Positions 1-5,097 of a DNA stretch of 5,097 nucleotides are shown here, piece by piece; the stretch's first letter is position 1; each line of letters starts with the position of its first letter. The translations under genes were made by a program, and so were the position numbers. Source of the DNA: JAYXXU01 sp049301135 (GTDB taxonomy: Bacteria; Pseudomonadota; Gammaproteobacteria; Pseudomonadales; Moraxellaceae). The notes below the pieces were generated by a model. It was not told the origin of the DNA. It did not search any database and saw nothing but the letters and a program-made list of their open reading frames with translations. The stretch lies in NCBI GenBank assembly GCA_049301135.1, contig JBAQKP010000124.1:1-5097 (forward strand). Direction: 5' to 3'.

Positions 1-65
1 AAAACGCCCATGGCACCATTTCGCCAAAAAATAATCATCATTGAGCGTCGAATGCCCCGATTGCA

Positions 66-109
66 TTAACATTTGCATCAGATTGGCGTACCATTTACAC
101 CACTATAAA
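66..109 (+). promoter_or_regulatory. Candidate acnB promoter region
   Basis: Two overlapping sigma70-like possibilities are visible upstream of acnB. The first pairs TTAACA (66-71, 5 of 6 matches to the -35 consensus) with TACCAT (89-94, 4 of 6) across a 17-base spacer. The second is a better -10, TATAAA at 104-109 (5 of 6), but its only -35 candidate is TTGGCG at 83-88, with a short 15-base spacer. The second would give a leader of about 55 bases. Which one is used, or whether an activator helps the weaker one, cannot be decided from sequence. Confidence 0.4.
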
Positions 110-157
110 CAGTGTTCGCGCTTGGCCTGCGTCAGTCGCGGACTTTACCACCCCACG

Positions 158-163
158 AGAGGA
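158..163 (+). promoter_or_regulatory. Shine-Dalgarno site of acnB
   Basis: AGAGGA lies 7 bases before the GTG at 171. It fixes that GTG as the start codon. The encoded N-terminus, reading MLEAYRQHVAERAA, matches the known start of AcnB proteins. Confidence 0.8.
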
Positions 164-170
164 AAACACC

Positions 171-2798
171 GTGCTCGAAGCTTACCGCCAACACGTCGCT
201 GAACGTGCTGCACTGGGTGTACCACCCAAGCCACTGGACGACAAACAGACCGCTGAACTGGTCATTTTGCTCAAGAATCCACCCGCAGGCGAAGAAGCCT
301 ATCTGGTTGACCTACTCGAAAACCGCATCCCTGCTGGTGTTGACCAAGCGGCTTACGTCAAAGCGGCCTTCTTGGCTGCGGTTGCCAAAGGTGAAGCCAC
401 CAGCCCACTGGTGACCAAAGCCCGTGCCGTCTACCTGCTCGGCACCATGCTCGGTGGTTACAACGTTGCGCCACTGGTTGACTTGCTGGATGACGCAGAA
501 CTGGCCGCTGGCGCGGCTGAAGCCCTGAAAAAAACCCTGTTGGTGTTTGAATCATTCCACGACGTGGCCGAAAAAGCCAAAGCAGGCAATACCGATGCAC
601 AAGGCGTGATGCAGTCATGGGCTGACGGCGAATGGTTCACCAGCCGCCCAGAAGTGCCTGCTGAAATCACCGTCACCGTGTTTAAAGTGACTGGCGAAAC
701 CAACACCGACGACCTGTCACCGGCACAAGACGCATGGTCACGTCCTGACATTCCATTACATGCCAACGCTATGCTGAAAAACGAGCGCGATGGTATTACC
801 CCAGATCAACCAACCCAAATTGGCCCGATCAAGCAAATCGAAGCACTCAAAGCCAAAGGCAACATCGTTGCTTATGTTGGTGACGTGGTCGGTACCGGCT
901 CAAGCCGTAAATCAGCCACCAACTCGGTGCTATGGTTTACCGGCGACGACCTGCCACACATCCCGAACAAGCGTGACGGCGGCGTGTGTATCGGTAGCAA
1001 AATTGCCCCGATTTTCTTCAACACTATGGAAGACGCTGGCGCACTGCCAATCGAGCTTGATGTTGGTCAAATGAACATGGGCGACGTGATCACCCTGCAC
1101 ATCGACCACAGCACTGCCAATGTTCGTGCCACCAAAGACGGCGCAGAAATCGCCGCAGCACCGCTAAAAACCCCAGTTTTGCTGGACGAAGTTCGTGCCG
1201 GTGGCCGAATCAACTTGATCATCGGTCGTGGTCTGACTGCTAAAGCCCGCGAATCGCTTGGCCTGCCAGCATCAACCCTGTTCCGCACCCCAGTACAGCC
1301 AGCCGACACCGGCAAAGGCTTTACCCAAGCACAAAAAATGGTTGGTCGCGCCTGTGGTCTGCCAGAAGGTCAGGGCATTCGTCCAGGTACCTACTGCGAA
1401 CCAAAAATGACCACCGTCGGTTCACAAGACACCACCGGTCCAATGACCCGTGACGAGCTAAAAGACTTGGCGTGTTTGGGCTTCTCGGCTGATCTGGTCA
1501 TGCAGTCATTCTGCCATACCGCAGCCTATCCAAAGCCAGTTGACGTCAGCACCCACCACACCCTGCCAGACTTCATTATGAACCGTGGCGGTGTGAGCTT
1601 GCGTCCAGGTGACGGCATCATTCACTCGTGGCTGAACCGCATGCTGTTGCCGGATACTGTCGGTACTGGCGGTGACTCGCACACCCGTTTCCCGATTGGT
1701 ATTTCGTTCCCAGCCGGTTCAGGCTTGGTGGCGTTTGCGGCGGCAACCGGCGTGATGCCATTGGACATGCCAGAATCTGTACTGGTTAAGTTCACCGGCA
1801 AAATGCAACCAGGTATCACCCTGCGTGACTTGGTGCATGCGATTCCTTACTACGCAATTCAAGATGGTGAATTAACCATCGAGAAAAAAGGCAAAAAGAA
1901 CATTTTCAACGGTCGCATCCTTGAAATTGATCTGTCCGGTATCGAAGGCCAACAACTGACCGTTGAGCAAGCGTTTGAATTGTCAGATGCGTCTGCTGAG
2001 CGTTCGGCTGCGGGTTGCTCGATTACCTTGTCAGAAGCGTCAGTTGCAGAATACCTGACCTCTAACATGACTATGCTGAAGTGGATGATTGCCGAAGGTT
2101 ACGGCGATGCCCGTACCATGGCACGTCGTGTTGAAGCGATGCAAAAATGGCTGGACAACCCAAGCCTACTCAAAGCTGATGCCGATGCCGAATACGCCAA
2201 AGTGTATGAGATCGACCTCAACGACATAAAAGAGCCAATCTTGTGCTGCCCGAACGATCCAGACGACGCAAAACTGTTGTCTACCGTTGCTGGCGACAAG
2301 ATCGACGAAGTGTTTATCGGTTCGTGCATGACCAACATCGGTCACTTCCGTGCAGCGGGTAAACTACTGGATAAAGTCGAAGGTGGCTCACTGGCGACGC
2401 GTCTCTGGATTGCACCGCCGACCCGTATGGACGAGCATCAGTTGATGGACGAAGGCTACTACAACATCTACGGTAAAGCCGGTGCGCGTACCGAGATGCC
2501 CGGTTGCTCGCTGTGTATGGGTAACCAAGCCCGTGTTGCGCCGAACACCACCTGTGTATCGACCTCAACCCGTAACTTCCCGAACCGTTTAGGTCAGGGC
2601 GCAAACGTATATTTGGCTTCTGCTGAACTCGCGTCTGTGGCTGCGGTATTGGGCAAATTGCCAACGGTTGAAGAATACATGGGCTATGCTGCGACCATTA
2701 ACAGCATGTCAGGTGAGATTTATCAGTACTTGAACTTCGACAAGATGAGTGAGTACACCGATAAAGCTGACAAGATCAGTGTGGCTCAGTTGACCTAA
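171..2798 (+). CDS. acnB: Aconitate hydratase B (bifunctional aconitase / 2-methylisocitrate dehydratase)
   Basis: This cytoplasmic [4Fe-4S] enzyme interconverts citrate and isocitrate via cis-aconitate in the TCA cycle. In the family, AcnB can also hydrate 2-methyl-cis-aconitate in the methylcitrate pathway. The 875 residues compare with about 865 in E. coli AcnB, and the sequence is recognisably collinear with it. An N-terminal HEAT-like helical domain (about 1-160) is followed by the swivel domain (about 165-385), with the GTGSSRKSATNS loop near 241-252. The three-domain catalytic core comes after, with QDTTGPMTRDE from 419, FCHTAAYPKPVD from 447 and GGDSHTRF around 500-507. The likely cluster ligands are Cys719 (in GSCMTNIGHF) and Cys779/Cys782 (in PGCSLCMGNQAR). 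HEAT-first domain order separates AcnB from AcnA. The GTG start is supported by the ribosome site and by homology. The reading frame is intact with no missing key residue. In E. coli the apo-protein binds RNA and the mRNA is an RyhB target; whether either holds here is unknown. Confidence 0.98.
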   Translation: MLEAYRQHVAERAALGVPPKPLDDKQTAELVILLKNPPAGEEAYLVDLLENRIPAGVDQAAYVKAAFLAAVAKGEATSPLVTKARAVYLLGTMLGGYNVAPLVDLLDDAELAAGAAEALKKTLLVFESFHDVAEKAKAGNTDAQGVMQSWADGEWFTSRPEVPAEITVTVFKVTGETNTDDLSPAQDAWSRPDIPLHANAMLKNERDGITPDQPTQIGPIKQIEALKAKGNIVAYVGDVVGTGSSRKSATNSVLWFTGDDLPHIPNKRDGGVCIGSKIAPIFFNTMEDAGALPIELDVGQMNMGDVITLHIDHSTANVRATKDGAEIAAAPLKTPVLLDEVRAGGRINLIIGRGLTAKARESLGLPASTLFRTPVQPADTGKGFTQAQKMVGRACGLPEGQGIRPGTYCEPKMTTVGSQDTTGPMTRDELKDLACLGFSADLVMQSFCHTAAYPKPVDVSTHHTLPDFIMNRGGVSLRPGDGIIHSWLNRMLLPDTVGTGGDSHTRFPIGISFPAGSGLVAFAAATGVMPLDMPESVLVKFTGKMQPGITLRDLVHAIPYYAIQDGELTIEKKGKKNIFNGRILEIDLSGIEGQQLTVEQAFELSDASAERSAAGCSITLSEASVAEYLTSNMTMLKWMIAEGYGDARTMARRVEAMQKWLDNPSLLKADADAEYAKVYEIDLNDIKEPILCCPNDPDDAKLLSTVAGDKIDEVFIGSCMTNIGHFRAAGKLLDKVEGGSLATRLWIAPPTRMDEHQLMDEGYYNIYGKAGARTEMPGCSLCMGNQARVAPNTTCVSTSTRNFPNRLGQGANVYLASAELASVAAVLGKLPTVEEYMGYAATINSMSGEIYQYLNFDKMSEYTDKADKISVAQLT

Positions 2799-2828
2799 TC
2801 GTCAGTTGATTGCGTAGATCAAACAGCC

Positions 2829-2850
2829 CCCATCAAGTGACCTTGGTGGG
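2829..2850 (+). terminator. Probable acnB terminator hairpin
   Basis: Thirty bases after the acnB stop, CCCATCAAG (2829-2837) pairs with CTTGGTGGG (2842-2850). This gives a 9-bp stem with one G-T wobble and a TGAC loop. What follows (AGCTTACTT) is only weakly T-rich, so termination may be incomplete and some read-through into the next gene is possible. Confidence 0.5.
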
Positions 2851-2884
2851 AGCTTACTTAAATGAACATCTGCAAAAATTAAAA

Positions 2885-2890
2885 AGGTGA
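2885..2890 (+). promoter_or_regulatory. Shine-Dalgarno deciding the start at 2897
   Basis: AGGTGA ends 6 bases before the ATG at 2897 but only 3 bases before the in-frame GTG at 2894. The spacing favours ATG at 2897, which shortens the protein by one residue compared with the GTG reading. Confidence 0.65.
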
Positions 2891-2896
2891 AATGTG

Positions 2897-3280
2897 ATGA
2901 TTGAGCACCATGAAAGAAAAATCTCTCCTATCGGTTGGTATATTGCTTCTTATCTACTTCGCCTTGTTGAGCTTAAAGATCCAAAAAAAGATGATTTGGA
3001 GCAACGTTTTTTGTCATGGGAAAACTCCGTATTGATCCAAGCAAGATCAATACAAGAGGCGTTTGACAAGGTGGTTAGAATTGCAGTGGCGGAAACAGAA
3101 CCCTATAAAGGGGGTGAGGATGTTGTTGATGTTCAATGGGTATTTGAAGGCGTTACAGAGGTTTTACCTATTTACGAAGCGCTAGAGGATGGATCTGAGC
3201 TTATGTGGTGCGAAAGATTTCCGAGAAAGCTAAAAAACCTGCGTCGTTTAGTGATTGATCGAAGAAGCTTGCAGAGTTAA
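2897..3280 (+). CDS. DUF4288-like small protein
   Basis: This encodes a soluble protein of about 127 residues with no signal peptide or membrane segment. I assign it to the DUF4288 family by pattern. It has an early Gly-Trp-Tyr (GWYIASYLLR, about residues 13-22), a middle helix ending in an EAF-K motif (SIQEAFDKVV, about 52-61), and a beta-rich C-terminal half with WVFEGVTEVLPIYE followed by a DGSELMW segment. The tail is basic (KLKNLRRLVIDRR). The family has no known biochemical function that I can cite. The gene is about 40% GC by hand count against the mid-50s in acnB, which fits recent acquisition. It stands alone: 98 bases after acnB, behind a hairpin, with no obvious strong promoter of its own, and ends at another hairpin. 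An orphan immunity or stress role is conceivable but is only speculation. The CDS itself is well supported by its ribosome site and family-like sequence; the family name is moderately sure. Confidence 0.8.
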   Translation: MIEHHERKISPIGWYIASYLLRLVELKDPKKDDLEQRFLSWENSVLIQARSIQEAFDKVVRIAVAETEPYKGGEDVVDVQWVFEGVTEVLPIYEALEDGSELMWCERFPRKLKNLRRLVIDRRSLQS

Positions 3281-3292
3281 AATCTAAAAATT

Positions 3293-3321
3293 CGATTTTA
3301 ATTATTAAAATAATCGTTTTT
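3293..3321 (+). terminator. AT-rich hairpin with T-run after the DUF4288-like gene
   Basis: TTTTAA (3296-3301) pairs with TTAAAA (3305-3310) around a TTA loop. The stem is extended by CGA (3293-3295) with TCG (3314-3316) across a 3-base bulge, and is followed directly by five Ts (3317-3321). The layout is that of an intrinsic terminator, but the stem is nearly all A-T and so weak. An A-run on its left side (3286-3290) could let it act in both directions. Confidence 0.45.
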
Positions 3322-3347
3322 ACAGATCAATAAGTCTCATTTAAGAT
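3319..3347 (+). promoter_or_regulatory. Sigma70-like promoter of the DUF2061 gene
   Basis: TTTACA (3319-3324, 5 of 6 matches to the -35 consensus) and TAAGAT (3342-3347, 4 of 6 to the -10) are separated by exactly 17 bases. Transcription would start near 3354, leaving about 33 bases of leader before the ATG at 3387. The -35 overlaps the T-run of the preceding hairpin, so one transcription unit would end where the next begins. Confidence 0.5.
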
Positions 3348-3386
3348 GATTCCAACAGGCAAAAACAGCATGGTTGTAGCATTCTC

Positions 3387-3641
3387 ATGGCACAGATTCA
3401 GACTTTCGTGATCAGCAATCAGCGCACGTTAAAGAAAACCTTTAGCTACTATGTCATGCATATGACGGTTGCAGCGGTGGTGGCGTTTATCGTTACCGGC
3501 AATATCTGGATGGCGTTAACCTTGAGTTTGTTAGAGCCGACCATCCAAGCGTTTGCCTTCTTTTTTCACGAAAAAGCATGGGTAATCAAAGACGATGAGC
3601 AACTCCCGAAAGCAGAACCCGCAGCAAATGTGGCGATTTAG
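3387..3641 (+). CDS. DUF2061 family small inner-membrane protein
   Basis: This 84-residue protein matches the DUF2061 pattern. A KTFSYYVMH segment (residues 17-25) leads into a hydrophobic stretch (about 26-36), then TGNIWMAL, then a second hydrophobic stretch containing LLEP (48-51), and finally FFFHEKAW (58-65). The conserved-looking residues are His25, Glu50-Pro51, His61-Glu62 and Trp65. Two closely spaced membrane segments with a polar C-terminal tail suggest an inner-membrane protein. The family's function is unknown to me. The ATG at 3387 is the only ATG in frame before an upstream TAA (3342-3344), and it keeps the whole conserved region, although no clear Shine-Dalgarno precedes it. 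The gene has its own candidate promoter and converges on the M16 gene downstream. Confidence 0.88.
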   Translation: MAQIQTFVISNQRTLKKTFSYYVMHMTVAAVVAFIVTGNIWMALTLSLLEPTIQAFAFFFHEKAWVIKDDEQLPKAEPAANVAI

Positions 3642-3674
3642 CAGCTTCTTTAATAATTCCTCTTTTGATATAGA

Positions 3675-3708
3675 GTGATATGTTCTGCCTATGGTCAGCA
3701 CATATCAC
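3675..3708. terminator. Long hairpin between convergent genes, possible bidirectional terminator
   Basis: GTGATATGT (3675-3683) is perfectly complementary to ACATATCAC (3700-3708). The interior continues the stem: CTG (3685-3687) pairs with CAG (3696-3698) and CC (3688-3689) with GG (3693-3694) around a TAT loop, with one mismatch and one bulge. It sits in the gap between the ends of the DUF2061 and M16 genes, where a shared terminator would be expected. Neither side has a good T-run, so termination is inferred from position rather than shown. A second small inverted repeat, TGTTG/CAACA with an ATTA loop (3711-3724), lies between it and the M16 stop codon. Confidence 0.45.
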
Positions 3709-3726
3709 CTTGTTGATTACAACAGT

Positions 3727-5097
3727 CTACTTCACCACCGTTGCATCATCCACCGCTGGACTGGTGAGCGGTTGGCCAACCACCACAGTGAGCAGTTGTT
3801 CTGGCTGTAGATACTGCTGCAACACGCGATTCACATCTGTCGCAGTGACCGCCGTGATCTGTGCCGGATAGTCGGCCAGATAAGTCATCGGCAAATCATA
3901 AAAACCAATCATCCCCAAAAAACCATTGATATTGCTGTTACTCGACAGCGACAACGGATAGCTGTTCAGCATACCTTGCTTGGCTTCTTCAACAGCATCA
4001 TCAGTCACGCCTTGTGCCACAAAATTGCGTAACGTCTGCTTGGCAATCTCGATACTGGCCGCCGCTTGGTCGCCCCGTGTTGAGTAGTTGATCATAAAGG
4101 GACCATTGCTGCGCATCTGCACGAAACTGCTATACGCACCATAAGTCAGGCCACGTTTTTCACGCAACTCTTGGGTCAGTCGTGCGGTAAAACCATCACC
4201 ACCCAAGATATTATTGGCAACTGCCAGCGCGGCTAAATCAGCCGCAGGCGCACTGCGTTTTACGCCGATTTGCCCGATGATGATATGGCTTTGGCTGGCA
4301 TTAAACGGCACATGCACCAGTCGTGCCGCGCTGAGCGGCTGCGGGTCGGTCAGAGCAGTGGCTGGCGTACCCAACGGCAAGCTTCCCGCAATCCGCTCGG
4401 CCAGTGCCGCCGCCTGCGTGCGAGTCAGATTGCCAGTGAGCGCAATCGTGGTATTGCTGGCGACCAGATAGCGCTGTCGGAATTGTTCGACCTGCTGTAC
4501 GGTTAGATTTTTGAGGCTGGCCATGTTGCCGGTCGAAGGCTCAGCGTAGGGATGCGTGCCGTACAGCTCACGCCAGAATCGAATGCTGGCCACTGCGCTT
4601 GGTGAGTCTTTACGTTGTTTTTGGCCAGTTTCGGCGCTTTGTAAAATCCGCGTGACGCTGCTGGCGGGAAACTGGGCATCGCGTAGCGCATCGAGCCATA
4701 GGGTCAGTGCGGGTTGTAAGTAAGCTGGATCGGTCAGGCTGCGCAATTCAACCGTGAACATATCACGGTAGGCGGCGGCGCCGTATTGTGCACCGAGCGC
4801 TTCAAAGCTGGCGGCGATCTGATCGGTGTTTTGCGTGCTGGTGGCTTCAAACAACAGTTGCGCGGTCAGAGAGGCGAGGCCAGACAGGCTTGTGCCGTCG
4901 GTCGTGCCAATGGTTTGATCACGGGCAGAACCAGCATCGAAGGTCAACCGAATATCAATCATCGGCAATTCGGGGGCAGCGACGAACAGCACGCGCGTGC
5001 CTTGTGATGTACGAAACGATTGCACGTTTGGGGTGCGTAATGCCTGCTGGGTGGCGTTTTTAAGGCTGCTTAAACGCTCAAGTGCTTGTAATGGCTG
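3727..5097 (-). CDS. M16 (insulinase/pitrilysin) family peptidase-like subunit lacking the zinc motif, 5' end outside the window
   Basis: The frame stays open from the TAG at 3727-3729 to the right edge, giving 456 visible residues. The GTG codon at 5025 is internal: the 24 codons upstream of it are open and end in LRTPN, followed by VQSF, which resembles the usual lead-in of these proteins. Counting from the edge, the first M16 domain contains LPMIDIRLTFDAGSARD and then GLASLTAQLLFEAT (73-86). Active members have HxxEH here, but this protein has Ser76, Ala79 and Gln80, so the zinc site is gone. The C-terminal M16 domain keeps LREKRGLTYGAYS (311-323), including Arg315 and the Tyr319/Tyr322 pair that helps bind substrate in the family. 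In known bacterial M16B heterodimers one subunit carries HxxEH and the other the R/Y pair. By inference this is the R/Y subunit, probably periplasmic, with its partner beyond 5097. Any signal peptide would also lie off the edge. Confidence 0.9.
   Translation of the reverse strand, partial: QPLQALERLSSLKNATQQALRTPNVQSFRTSQGTRVLFVAAPELPMIDIRLTFDAGSARDQTIGTTDGTSLSGLASLTAQLLFEATSTQNTDQIAASFEALGAQYGAAAYRDMFTVELRSLTDPAYLQPALTLWLDALRDAQFPASSVTRILQSAETGQKQRKDSPSAVASIRFWRELYGTHPYAEPSTGNMASLKNLTVQQVEQFRQRYLVASNTTIALTGNLTRTQAAALAERIAGSLPLGTPATALTDPQPLSAARLVHVPFNASQSHIIIGQIGVKRSAPAADLAALAVANNILGGDGFTARLTQELREKRGLTYGAYSSFVQMRSNGPFMINYSTRGDQAAASIEIAKQTLRNFVAQGVTDDAVEEAKQGMLNSYPLSLSSNSNINGFLGMIGFYDLPMTYLADYPAQITAVTATDVNRVLQQYLQPEQLLTVVVGQPLTSPAVDDATVVK

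Noticed and set aside
1..19. Possible start of a divergent minus-strand gene (ATG at 19-17)
   Set aside because: Only six codons fit in the window and there is no Shine-Dalgarno, so nothing can be supported.
26..46. AT-rich ATAATCATCATT stretch resembling a Fur box upstream of acnB
   Set aside because: Iron control of acnB would be attractive, but the stretch lacks the inverted symmetry of a Fur site and matches only loosely.
2314..2664. Long open frame on the minus strand inside acnB
   Set aside because: It is the antisense shadow of a conserved AcnB core region. Its translation resembles no known protein family.
2862..2882. Six-codon reading frame (MNICKN) with a GGAG nine bases upstream
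   Set aside because: It is very short and its GGAG partly lies in the terminator stem. No regulatory amino-acid pattern suggests a leader peptide.
3680..3871. Plus-strand 63-codon frame across the convergent gap
   Set aside because: It begins inside the hairpin and mostly overlaps the M16 coding sequence on the other strand. It has no ribosome site.
5023..5025. GTG as the start of the M16 gene
   Set aside because: The frame continues open to the window edge with family-like sequence, and an M16 subunit should have more N-terminal residues, probably including a signal peptide.

Overview
This window looks like ordinary chromosomal DNA from a gammaproteobacterium, with a small AT-rich accessory gene inside it. 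The evidence is a full-length AcnB-type aconitase very close to the enterobacterial protein, a DUF2061 membrane protein, and an M16 peptidase-like protein of the kind found in tandem pairs in this class. Base composition is in the mid-50s % GC in the aconitase and M16 genes. A Moraxellaceae-like host (Acinetobacter relatives with higher GC) is a guess from overall sequence style and cannot be proven from the window.

Layout from left to right: positions 1-170 are a leader with candidate promoter elements and a clear Shine-Dalgarno. acnB follows at 171-2798 (+, GTG start) and is followed by a probable terminator hairpin. Next is a small DUF4288-like gene at 2897-3280 (+), roughly 40% GC by hand count, ending in an AT-rich hairpin plus T-run. 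A sigma70-like promoter then precedes a DUF2061 small membrane protein at 3387-3641 (+). A short convergent gap holds a strong, long hairpin. Finally, a minus-strand M16 peptidase-family gene runs from 3727 off the right edge, so its N-terminus is missing.

How they relate: acnB is a TCA-cycle gene that appears to be its own transcription unit. The DUF4288-like and DUF2061 genes seem to be separately transcribed small genes with no visible functional link to acnB. The M16 protein has lost the HxxEH zinc site but keeps the R/Y motif of the C-terminal half. This suggests it is the non-zinc subunit of a two-subunit M16B protease, whose zinc-binding partner should be encoded just beyond the right edge. 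No stretch over 300 bases lacks a gene. I see no tRNA, rRNA, IS element, CRISPR array or phage feature, and no convincing undescribed system. The points most worth a second look are the compositionally distinct DUF4288-like gene, the inactive-looking M16 subunit and the long hairpin between the convergent genes.
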